Notes under the pieces: model-generated
What the model was told of the DNA's origin: nothing
Seen by the model: the letters and a program-made list of their open reading frames with translations, nothing else
Databases searched by the model: none
Part shown: piece by piece, positions 1 through 5,407 of the stretch
Position numbering within the stretch: position 1 is the first letter of the stretch
Layout of the letters: every line of letters starts with the position of its first letter
Position numbers and translations under genes: made by a program
Source: Klebsiella pneumoniae
GTDB lineage: Bacteria > Pseudomonadota > Gammaproteobacteria > Pseudomonadales > Azotimanducaceae
Direction: 5' to 3'
DNA: 6,539 nt
Assembly: GCA_945878745.1 (NCBI GenBank)
Contig: CAMDVY010000177.1
Location: 1-6,539 of the forward strand

Positions 1-293
1 ACGATCAGGAGAGCCAGCAGTGCGCCACTGCGAATGACCGAGCCGAGAATACCCAGCGAGCCTTCGTCGATCCCAAGATCTGCCTGAATCTGCTTTAGAT
101 TCAGGGTCAGCAGAAAAAGATCGTAGGCCTCGAAGAACGAGACGGCGGAAACCAGCCCGAGCATTTTCCACTGTCGTTCGGTCAGGGCTGGCGCCCGGCC
201 GAGATACGGCGTGTATCGATACCACCTGGGTGGTCGTACGGCCGGTGTCGCAGGTGCCCGCCCTGAAAGCGTGTCTGACTCTGGTGTGTTCAA
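1..293 (-). CDS. MFS transporter, N-terminal fragment (runs off left edge)
   Basis: Inner-membrane secondary transporter of the major facilitator superfamily; only the first ~97 codons are in the window. The reading frame gives a proline- and arginine-rich cytoplasmic tail (residues 1-42), then a hydrophobic first helix (about 45-63) containing the acidic pattern FFEAYD. A linker LNLKQIQADLG follows, then the start of helix 2 (about 78-97), with a GILGSVIRSGALLALL run typical of MFS N-terminal domains. Acidic residues in helix 1 are usual in the metabolite:H+ symporter branches. No ATG precedes helix 1; I chose a TTG at 293 because an AGG-containing stretch lies about 10 bases upstream, but a nearby CTG or other start is possible. 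It lies downstream of the flavin monooxygenase on the same strand across a 204-bp gap, which suggests uptake or export of that pathway's substrate. Substrate unknown. Confidence 0.82.
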   Translation of the reverse strand, partial: MNTPESDTLSGRAPATPAVRPPRWYRYTPYLGRAPALTERQWKMLGLVSAVSFFEAYDLFLLTLNLKQIQADLGIDEGSLGILGSVIRSGALLALLI

Positions 294-366
294 CAGACTG
301 TTACCTGTCTTTCGTTGGGCTGAGTGAAGCAGTAGTTTCGCGACCAGGAATGCGTGTGAACACCGT

Positions 367-421
367 CTGGATGATCTCCCTGTAGGAGCGGTCTCCGACC
401 GCGATGGTTGAGATCATCCAG
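367..421. repeat. 12-bp inverted repeat flanking the REP hairpin
   Basis: CTGGATGATCTC at 367-378 and GAGATCATCCAG at 410-421 are perfect reverse complements. They enclose 31 bases that contain the REP-like hairpin. Together they could fold into a long stem with an inner stem-loop, in DNA or RNA. It may act as an mRNA 3'-end stabiliser or a factor-dependent stop between the monooxygenase and transporter genes; this role is inference. Confidence 0.6.
379..406. repeat. REP-like palindromic element (GTAGGAG type)
   Basis: The sequence contains TGTAGGAGCGGTC, a three-base loop TCC, and GACCGCGATGG. The stem GCGGTC (388-393) pairs perfectly with GACCGC (397-402), preceded by the GTAGGAG head (383-389). 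This head-plus-hairpin layout matches the repetitive extragenic palindromes known in Pseudomonas, Xanthomonas and relatives, which are mobilised by REP-associated tyrosine transposases. Only this one clear copy is visible, so the repetitive nature is inferred from similarity. It sits between two co-directional minus-strand genes, a typical REP location. Confidence 0.6.
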
Positions 422-450
422 GATCGAGATCAGGAGATCGCTTCGGCGAT

Positions 451-475
451 GGGTAGAGCGTCTGCAACTCTACCC
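451..475 (-). terminator. Stem-loop just downstream of the LLM monooxygenase stop (possible terminator or processing hairpin)
   Basis: GGGTAGAG (451-458) and CTCTACCC (468-475) form a perfect 8-bp stem with a 9-base loop. On the minus strand it begins 22 bases after the monooxygenase stop codon. No T-tract follows on that strand, so it is not a standard intrinsic terminator. A second small hairpin (437-450, stem ATCGC/GCGAT with a TTCG tetraloop) lies directly beyond it. An RNA-stabilising or attenuating hairpin is equally likely. Confidence 0.4.
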
Positions 476-497
476 TCGTCGGTACAACCAGCTGGAA

Positions 498-1781
498 TCA
501 GCCTGCCGCACCACTCTTTTCGTAGATCGATGAGGTGGCGTTCTTGCTTTCCTCGGTGATTTTTCGACCCAGCGCCGGGAAGATTGGAATGTCAGCGTCA
601 GCGGGTGGTTTCATGAATTGTTTGCGTGCCAGTGCCGCAGCGATGTAAGGCGCCAGTTCTTCTGCCTTGCGTCGTTCGCGCTCGGCTTCGTTTGCCTTGA
701 ACTCCGGCATGACCTCCTTTGCAAACAACTCCAGGGAGTGGCAGATGTCGGCATGTTTGTTGTTGCCGGCTTGCTGGATGAAGGTCACCTGGTCAACCCC
801 AACCGCGGCGAACTTGCGCAAGTGCTGTCGCAGGTCCTCGGGTGTGCCGATGCCACCGGCGCTGCCCGACAAGGCTTGCCGATAGTCGGTTTCGCCATCA
901 CCAAGACGCGCGTTACGCATTTTCTGGAAGTTCTCCCACAGATTCGTGCGGCCCGGTTTGTGTTCACCAAAGCCGTACAGACTGCCGAGAGCGAAGCCGA
1001 AAAACTCGAAGCCCTCCAGCCCGTTGCGAATGGCTACCTCACGATCTTCGTGACACGAAAAACTCGACACCATGCAGATGTTGGCATTCACCGCATGGCC
1101 GATGGGCACACACTGTTCGCTCTTGATGATCGAGTAGTACTCCTCCACCCACTCCCGTGCTTCCAACGGATCGACAAAGGCGAAGGTCAGTGCGCCTATG
1201 CCAAGCCGGGCAGCCATGCGAATGGTGTCGCGTTGCGAGCAGGCCACCCACATGGGTGGATGTGGCTTCTGCACCGACTTCGGTACCAGATTGCGGCAGG
1301 GCATGGAGAAGTACTTGCCCTGGTAACCGGGATAGGGATCCATGGCGAGCAGATTGGCGATCTGTTCGGTGGCTTCAAGGTAAATGGCGCGCTTTTCTGC
1401 AACCGGAATTCCGAATCCGCCCAGTTCGAGCTCTGCAGATGATTCACCCGTGCCAAACTCAACGCGCCCGTTCGAAACCAGATCGAGTGTCGCAATGACT
1501 TCTGCAGTTCGCGCTGGATGGTTGTACTGAGGAATAACCTGGCGAATGCCCTGACCCAGCCGAATGTTTTTGGTGCGCTGTGAACAGGCAGCCAAAAAAA
1601 CTTCCGGTGCTGAAGAGTGGGAATATTCCTCCAGGAAGTGATGTTCAACTTCCCAGGCGAAATCGACGCCTAATTTGTCCGCCAGTTCGACCTGGTCGAG
1701 CGCTTCGTTGAATAGTCGCTGTTCGTCGCCTGCGTTCCAGGGACGCGGTAACTGGTGCTCGTAAAAGACGCCGAATTTCAT
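498..1781 (-). CDS. LLM-class flavin-dependent oxidoreductase (bacterial luciferase-like monooxygenase)
   Basis: Soluble TIM-barrel monooxygenase of the bacterial luciferase superfamily, which uses reduced FMN (supplied by a separate reductase) and O2 to oxidise an organic substrate. The 427-residue protein starts MKFGVFYEHQLPRPW, giving the family's first strand. It carries the EHHF motif at 46-49, the HPART...TLDLVSNGRVEFGTG core at about 88-112, QKPHPPMW at 171-178 and the late GTPEDLRQHL/GVDQVTF segment at about 312-334. Residues after about 360 form a charged helical tail (EAERERRKAEE), longer than the classic ~350-residue members. ATG at 1781 has a good AAGGTG ribosome site six bases upstream. 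It follows the small EthD-like gene by 132 bp and precedes the MFS gene, so the three may be co-transcribed. No flavin reductase gene is in the window. Family assignment is firm; the substrate is unknown. Confidence 0.93.
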   Translation of the reverse strand: MKFGVFYEHQLPRPWNAGDEQRLFNEALDQVELADKLGVDFAWEVEHHFLEEYSHSSAPEVFLAACSQRTKNIRLGQGIRQVIPQYNHPARTAEVIATLDLVSNGRVEFGTGESSAELELGGFGIPVAEKRAIYLEATEQIANLLAMDPYPGYQGKYFSMPCRNLVPKSVQKPHPPMWVACSQRDTIRMAARLGIGALTFAFVDPLEAREWVEEYYSIIKSEQCVPIGHAVNANICMVSSFSCHEDREVAIRNGLEGFEFFGFALGSLYGFGEHKPGRTNLWENFQKMRNARLGDGETDYRQALSGSAGGIGTPEDLRQHLRKFAAVGVDQVTFIQQAGNNKHADICHSLELFAKEVMPEFKANEAERERRKAEELAPYIAAALARKQFMKPPADADIPIFPALGRKITEESKNATSSIYEKSGAAG

Positions 1782-1913
1782 GGATCACCTTGATGGATAT
1801 TGATGCTCGTTCGATTCTACGCTGGACGTCATGGGGATGTGCAAACCGGGCTCTAAGGGAGATTGCGTAGAGCGTCTTGTCGTCTTGATGCTTGGCGGTG
1901 TTACGATTCTCTG

Positions 1914-2255
1914 TCATTTTGTGGCGGGCTGATGGGTGTGCTGTGGTCCGATCTCCTCGAACACCCAGACCCGCCCGGTACGCTTGTTCAGTGCATCGCT
2001 CTGTTGGCGTTGCGGGCGGGTTTCGCTGAGCACTGCCAGGATGTCTGCCGCTGTCTCTGCCTGCGCGTCGTAAACGGCGAGATAGGGCAGGGGGCATCCT
2101 TCGCCGGCTTCACCTGCCAGTCGAAAGCGCTGAGCGGTGGTCCAGCCGGTAGTGGCGAGTACCTCACCCAGATGCAGGTTTTCGTAGTAGTCGTTGAATT
2201 CCACTTCCTTGCCGGGTCTTGGTTCGGTCAATACCAGCACTTTGTATCGGTTCAT
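1914..2255 (-). CDS. Small EthD/DUF4286-like dimeric alpha/beta-barrel protein
   Basis: 113-residue cytoplasmic protein. It opens with a strand YKVLVLTEPRPG, then a helix EVEFNDYYENLHLGEVLATTG, then a strand TTAQRFRLAG, followed by PYLAVYDA and a second helix (about 65-80). This order, with a tyrosine pair and a histidine (Y23, Y24, H28) before 'hydrophobic-x-x-x-x-G-W/F-x-x-A-Q-R-F', is the ferredoxin-like layout of EthD-related proteins. Such proteins dimerise and often accompany oxygenases and dehydrogenases of aromatic, ether or steroid catabolism, though their catalytic role is usually unproven. I chose ATG at 2255 over GTG at 2258 because AGGA lies seven bases upstream of the ATG but only four from the GTG. 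It is the first gene of the minus-strand block with the flavin monooxygenase. The C-terminus (PQHTHQPATK) looks disordered. The exact subfamily is uncertain. Confidence 0.78.
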   Translation of the reverse strand: MNRYKVLVLTEPRPGKEVEFNDYYENLHLGEVLATTGWTTAQRFRLAGEAGEGCPLPYLAVYDAQAETAADILAVLSETRPQRQQSDALNKRTGRVWVFEEIGPQHTHQPATK

Positions 2256-2276
2256 CACGCTTTCCTGTTCATCACG
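2250..2276. repeat. 10-bp direct repeat over the EthD-like gene start
   Basis: GTTCATCACG occurs at 2250-2259 and again at 2267-2276, a 17-base period. On the minus strand each copy reads CGTGATGAAC, so both contain an ATG. Only the downstream one is in frame with the gene; the AGGAAAG ribosome site lies between them. It may be a small local duplication or a translational decoy. Confidence 0.5.
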
Positions 2277-2412
2277 TTTCGGATCTGCCTTTCCCTGGCC
2301 CTGGTGCCACCAAGGATGGATTGGGAGAACAGTGTGCTGGCGGCTCAGGGGAATTGCATTGCCTTGGGTGATTGCGCTTAATGGGACAAGGATGAAGCGG
2401 CGGGAGAGTGAG

Positions 2413-2721
2413 ATGAGTCTGTTCGGAGAAAAGTGCGTGCGGTGCGGTGAGCGAACCCGTGAGCGGCACGATCTCAGGCCGGTGTGCCCGGCGTGCCATC
2501 AAGCCATGCAGCTCATGTTGATCGCGGCCAATGAAACAAAACGACATTGCCCGGTGGACGGCGCGCAACTAGCGAAGGAAATCGCGCACATGCTGGTGAT
2601 CGATCGTTGCCCAACTTGCGGCGGGATCTGGCTGGACGCCGATGAACTGGAGCGCATCAGCTCCGAAGTCGCCAGCGAGGCGATGATGGCGGTGGCGCGA
2701 GGCGCATTCCCGGGCGTGTGA
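2413..2721 (+). CDS. Small zinc-ribbon (TFIIB-type) protein
   Basis: 102-residue cytoplasmic protein with two zinc-binding halves. The first has C8-x2-C11 and C25-x2-C28, a complete four-cysteine ribbon. The second has C46-P-V-D-G, then C66-P-T-C69-GGIWLDADELERI, which is the zf-TFIIB (PF13453) signature ending in GG-x-WLDA-x-ELE. One of its usual cysteines is replaced by Asp49, a variation seen as CPxDG in many members. The fold suggests protein or nucleic-acid contact; no enzyme activity is implied. The frame is open upstream past 2194, but I start at ATG 2413 because GGGAGAGTGAG lies just before it and the upstream part resembles nothing. ATG 2392 is a weaker alternative. It is 157 bp from the divergent EthD-like gene and 73 bp before the GFA gene, probably in one transcript. 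Confidence 0.83.
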   Translation: MSLFGEKCVRCGERTRERHDLRPVCPACHQAMQLMLIAANETKRHCPVDGAQLAKEIAHMLVIDRCPTCGGIWLDADELERISSEVASEAMMAVARGAFPGV

Positions 2722-2732
2722 GAGATCGACTA

Positions 2733-2768
2733 TTTCCAGAAAGACACAACTTTCCAGAAAGACACACA
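2733..2768. repeat. Two tandem 18-bp units upstream of the GFA gene
   Basis: TTTCCAGAAAGACACAAC (2733-2750) is followed directly by TTTCCAGAAAGACACACA (2751-2768). The first 16 bases are identical. The repeat lies between the zinc-ribbon stop and the GFA ribosome site (AGGAGA, about 2781-2786). It could be a duplicated protein-binding site or simple slippage; the sequence does not decide. Confidence 0.8.
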
Positions 2769-2794
2769 CTCTGACAACCTAAGGAGACACATTC

Positions 2795-3202
2795 ATGTCA
2801 ATCACCGGTCAATGCCTCTGCGGGCAGATCAAGTACGAATTCGACAAGGCGCCAGCCATGACAGGCGTGTGCCACTGCAAGAACTGTCAGCGCCAGGCGG
2901 GTTCGGCGTATTCGACGCTGGCCGTGGTGCCAAAAGCTGAATTCAGGTTCAAGTCCGGCACCCCCAAACTGTACGCAGACAGCGATACGGCCAGCGGTAA
3001 CACGGTGCAGCGCTTTTTCTGCGGAAACTGCGGCTCGCCCATCTACTCGGCTGTTCCATCCCAGCCGGACAACCTGTTTCTGAAAACCGGCACGCTCGAC
3101 GACACCTCAGGCTTCAAGCCTAATTTTCATGTCTGGTGCGATACCAAACAGAACTGGATAACCCTCGAAGCGGGTGTGCCAACCATAGCGAGAGGCGGCT
3201 GA
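2795..3202 (+). CDS. GFA / CENP-V family zinc protein
   Basis: 135-residue protein of the GFA family (PF04828), named for the glutathione-dependent formaldehyde-activating protein. Most members have no proven reaction and the name is often over-applied. All seven signature cysteines are visible: C7-x-C9, C26-x-C28-x2-C31 (CHCKNCQR) and C76-x2-C79 (FFCGNCGSPIYS), enough for the usual two zinc sites. The C-terminal HVWCDTKQNWITL (112-124) is also typical. Length is normal for the compact members. ATG 2795 is preceded by AGGAG eight bases upstream. It follows the zinc-ribbon gene by 73 bp on the same strand and ends 38 bp from the convergent SDR gene. No formaldehyde dehydrogenase lies nearby, so a formaldehyde role is unsupported. 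Confidence 0.92.
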   Translation: MSITGQCLCGQIKYEFDKAPAMTGVCHCKNCQRQAGSAYSTLAVVPKAEFRFKSGTPKLYADSDTASGNTVQRFFCGNCGSPIYSAVPSQPDNLFLKTGTLDDTSGFKPNFHVWCDTKQNWITLEAGVPTIARGG

Positions 3203-3240
3203 CTGGCCACTTTCTGACGAGGCAGGTCTCCCCCTTTGTC

Positions 3241-4026
3241 CTACGGTGCAAGAGCGGCAATCTGCTTCAGGCTGTCGTCTCTTGCAGAGCCTGAAGTGCC
3301 GAAGAGATAGGTCTGCCCGGTGGGGCCACCTTTTCCATGGGCGATCACGTTGAGCACTGCCTGAGCCAGGTCCTCGGGTTTCATCGCCTTGTCAGCAACA
3401 TGCGGTGCGGCTGATCGCAGCATCGGTGTGTCCGTTGCACCAAAACAAAGTCCGTTGACACGGATGTTTTTGGGTGCCAGTTCCACTGCCCAGCTTTCGG
3501 TGAGACGCCACTGGGAAAATTTCGCGCAGTCATAACCGGTAGCTGCCATGCCGGTGATGTAGTGACCTTCCTTGATGTGCTCGGTGATGATGTTGATGAT
3601 GTTGCCACCCTGCCGTTGCAACCAGGGCGTCGCTGCGCAAGCGCAATGGAAACTGCCCAGCGCACAGACATTCATCGAGCGTGCGTAGTTTTGCGATTGG
3701 GAATCAAACGTACCGCCAGTCAGAGAACAGTCGAGCCATAGCGCCGCGTTGTTGATCAGGATGTCTATGCGCCCGAAGCGGGCTGTCCCAGCTTCGATGG
3801 CGCGCACTACTGACGCGCCATCACCGATGTCGCAATGCAAATCCATGCACTCGCGGCCGAGTGCGCGAACCTGTTTCGCGGTTTCGGCATTTTCATTGAT
3901 GTCGATATCGAGGCCGACGATGTGGGCGCCCCGAGCAGCCAGACCAAGGGCGATGCCTCGACCAATACCTACCGCACTCCCTGAGATGATGGCGACCTGG
4001 CCATCGAGATTCACTTCCGTAGCCAT
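3241..4026 (-). CDS. Short-chain dehydrogenase/reductase (SDR), probably NAD-dependent
   Basis: 261-residue classical-length SDR that interconverts an alcohol and a ketone or reduces a double bond, cytoplasmic. Rossmann features: SGSAVGIGRG (15-24) as the glycine-rich loop, LD40 ending strand 2 (the acid favours NAD over NADP), CD66, and NNA at 92-94. N119 fits the catalytic-site Asn, and Y165-D-C-A-K169 is the YxxxK pair. Oddities: the catalytic Ser position in GNIINIIT aligns with Thr148, which lies 17 rather than about 13 residues before the Tyr. The usual 'PG' after strand 6 reads FG (VNGLCFGATDTPM). The start is ATG 4026, with GAGG upstream; the frame extends to 4089 but the extra 21 residues look non-coding. 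It lies 134 bp downstream of the desaturase-like gene on the same strand, likely the same operon. Substrate not predictable. Confidence 0.9.
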   Translation of the reverse strand: MATEVNLDGQVAIISGSAVGIGRGIALGLAARGAHIVGLDIDINENAETAKQVRALGRECMDLHCDIGDGASVVRAIEAGTARFGRIDILINNAALWLDCSLTGGTFDSQSQNYARSMNVCALGSFHCACAATPWLQRQGGNIINIITEHIKEGHYITGMAATGYDCAKFSQWRLTESWAVELAPKNIRVNGLCFGATDTPMLRSAAPHVADKAMKPEDLAQAVLNVIAHGKGGPTGQTYLFGTSGSARDDSLKQIAALAP

Positions 4027-4160
4027 GAGTCCTCGCTTTAAATGATCGAATCGAAACGGAGTAAAGCACCACGCTGGTTCAAGACACAATGTTCCCGGAC
4101 ACCGCTGGCAGAGAACTTGCGTGGGTTCCCGCCAGTGAGCGACGTGTCGCGCGGCGAACT

Positions 4161-5129
4161 TCAGTCCATCGAAAATTCGCGCCCGTGTGCGACTGGAAAC
4201 GAGAAGGTTTTGGCGCGACTTCGTGTCTCCATCACCTCGGCAACTCGCACCAGACGCGCAGGCACCGAGAGAATTTTTTCCTGCGCCTTTCGACCCAGTT
4301 CAGAGAGGCCATCGATCTTGTCGATGGCCCAGAACTTGATCAGGTCTTCGACGATACGCAGATAGTCGAGCGGCCCGTATATGCCAGCTCTGCGGATGAC
4401 GTCGGCAATCTCCCGGAAGTGCGGCATGTTGAGTCCGGGCATATCGATCGACGGCATGATCGCCGCAGCGGCCAACATCCCGCCATCCGGATCGCGCTTC
4501 AGAATGGCAGCGAAAGCGGTGCGATAGAAAACGTAGTGTCGAGCTTCCTCTTTCGCAACATGCGACAGCACGGTGCCGATAAGTGGCTCGTGCTGGCCCG
4601 CCAGCTTGCCGGTGTTGGCATGACTGATCTGTGTGGCGCGCTCCTGGAGTGATGTGTAGACAAAGATGCGATACGGGTCATTCTCGAACTCGGGTTCGAA
4701 ACCTGCCTTCAGATACTCGAACTGCATACGCTCCAGTTCAGCCGTATCGAGAATCCGTGAGTCACGCAGATAGTCGTGCATGATGGCGCCATGCCGGTCT
4801 TCTTCCGCTGTCCACAGGTTGATCCATCGCGACCAGAACGAGTTGGCGCCAAGATGAACGGCCAGCAGCCGATGAAAATGTGGCAGTCCTTCTTCGGTCA
4901 AAGTATTCAGCGCCAGGGCAACCTTGCTCGGGAAGCTGATACCGCGCGCCCGATCGCGCAGCTCCTGAAGATGGACATCGGGGTCGGTATCAGGCGGTGC
5001 GGACAAGACTTCGCTTGGAAACCATAAGGTGCGCTTGGCCTCGTGCTCGGCCATGAGTTCGTCCACTTCTGGTTCGAGATCGGCCAGCACGGCTATCCGG
5101 GCCTGGGTTTCTGCTTGTGTCAGCTGCAT
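4161..5129 (-). CDS. Acyl-ACP desaturase family protein (soluble diiron, PF03405)
   Basis: 322-residue soluble ferritin-like diiron protein related to plant stearoyl-ACP desaturase and mycobacterial DesA proteins. Such enzymes use O2 and ferredoxin electrons to put a cis double bond into an acyl chain. All expected iron ligands are present in order: Glu in LTEEGLP (79/80), E110 and H113 in TAEEDRHG, E163 in LQERATQISH, and E195 and H198 in EEARH. The segments ENDPYRIFVYTSLQERATQISHA-type and RDPDGGMLA match the family closely. Length is shorter than plastid enzymes because there is no transit peptide. ATG 5129 has GCAGG seven bases upstream. It heads a minus-strand pair with the SDR and is divergent from the CoA-transferase. 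Whether it acts on ACP- or CoA-bound acyl chains, or desaturates versus hydroxylates, cannot be read. Confidence 0.92.
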   Translation of the reverse strand: MQLTQAETQARIAVLADLEPEVDELMAEHEAKRTLWFPSEVLSAPPDTDPDVHLQELRDRARGISFPSKVALALNTLTEEGLPHFHRLLAVHLGANSFWSRWINLWTAEEDRHGAIMHDYLRDSRILDTAELERMQFEYLKAGFEPEFENDPYRIFVYTSLQERATQISHANTGKLAGQHEPLIGTVLSHVAKEEARHYVFYRTAFAAILKRDPDGGMLAAAAIMPSIDMPGLNMPHFREIADVIRRAGIYGPLDYLRIVEDLIKFWAIDKIDGLSELGRKAQEKILSVPARLVRVAEVMETRSRAKTFSFPVAHGREFSMD

Positions 5130-5247
5130 GTTGAAGCCTGCTAAATGGGTTCATCGTTCATCGCGAATACCGCTGAGGCGATGGTAATCAGGTGCACGCT
5201 AGCACGGGTCGCGTGGCGAGTCAGCCTCCGAAACTACTTAACTCTGC

Positions 5248-5269
5248 CCCGCACTCATTCGGTTGCGGG
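5248..5269. promoter_or_regulatory. Inverted repeat in the divergent desaturase / CoA-transferase region
   Basis: CCCGCA (5248-5253) and TGCGGG (5264-5269) are perfect reverse complements around a 10-base spacer, in the middle of the 278-bp gap between two divergent genes. A second small palindrome, AGCGA-CGA-TCGCT, lies at 5303-5315. Their position fits operators for a shared regulator, but no regulator gene is in the window, and arms this short can arise by chance. Confidence 0.3.
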
Positions 5270-5373
5270 TCAGCTCAGACCAATTACACATTCCACCCGG
5301 CTAGCGACGATCGCTCAAGCCCGACAGGCTGCCAGACGGCGTAGCGCGCCTTCTTCAACCCCGAGTTAGGCGG

Positions 5374-5379
5374 TATGCT
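5374..5379 (+). promoter_or_regulatory. Weak -10-like box before the CoA-transferase gene
   Basis: TATGCT matches four of six bases of the sigma-70 -10 consensus and lies 28 bases before the ATG at 5408. The matching -35 position (about 5351-5356) is poor. A candidate only. Confidence 0.22.
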
Positions 5380-5407
5380 CCATCCAAATCGACGTGGGAG
5401 AGTGCAG

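Noticed and set aside
618..1442. A 274-codon open frame on the plus strand opposite the LLM monooxygenase.
   Set aside because: It is wholly antisense to a strongly supported gene, and its translation shows no recognisable domain. Long antisense frames are common in GC-rich coding DNA.
454..1878. GTAGAGCGTCT found both at 454-464 and at about 1868-1878.
   Set aside because: An 11-bp match with no shared flanks is within chance over this length and context; the second site lacks the hairpin partner.
1645..1917. A minus-strand frame starting at an ATGA overlap with the EthD-like stop codon and running into the monooxygenase gene.
   Set aside because: Most of it overlaps the monooxygenase N-terminus in another frame. 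The translation is arginine-rich and family-less, and no convincing ribosome site is seen.
2194..2412. Upstream extension of the zinc-ribbon frame.
   Set aside because: It overlaps the divergent EthD-like gene start and matches no family; a good ribosome site supports the start at 2413.
3203..3240. Possible bidirectional terminator between the convergent GFA and SDR genes.
   Set aside because: The 38-bp gap has no convincing stem-loop followed by a T-tract on either strand.
4027..4089. Twenty-one-residue N-terminal extension of the SDR.
   Set aside because: The Rossmann fold begins properly after ATG 4026, which has its own GAGG ribosome site; the extension has no SDR features.
5145..5369. 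A 74-codon open frame in the divergent gap.
   Set aside because: Its composition is arginine- and threonine-rich with no motif and no clear ribosome site; the region fits a promoter zone better.
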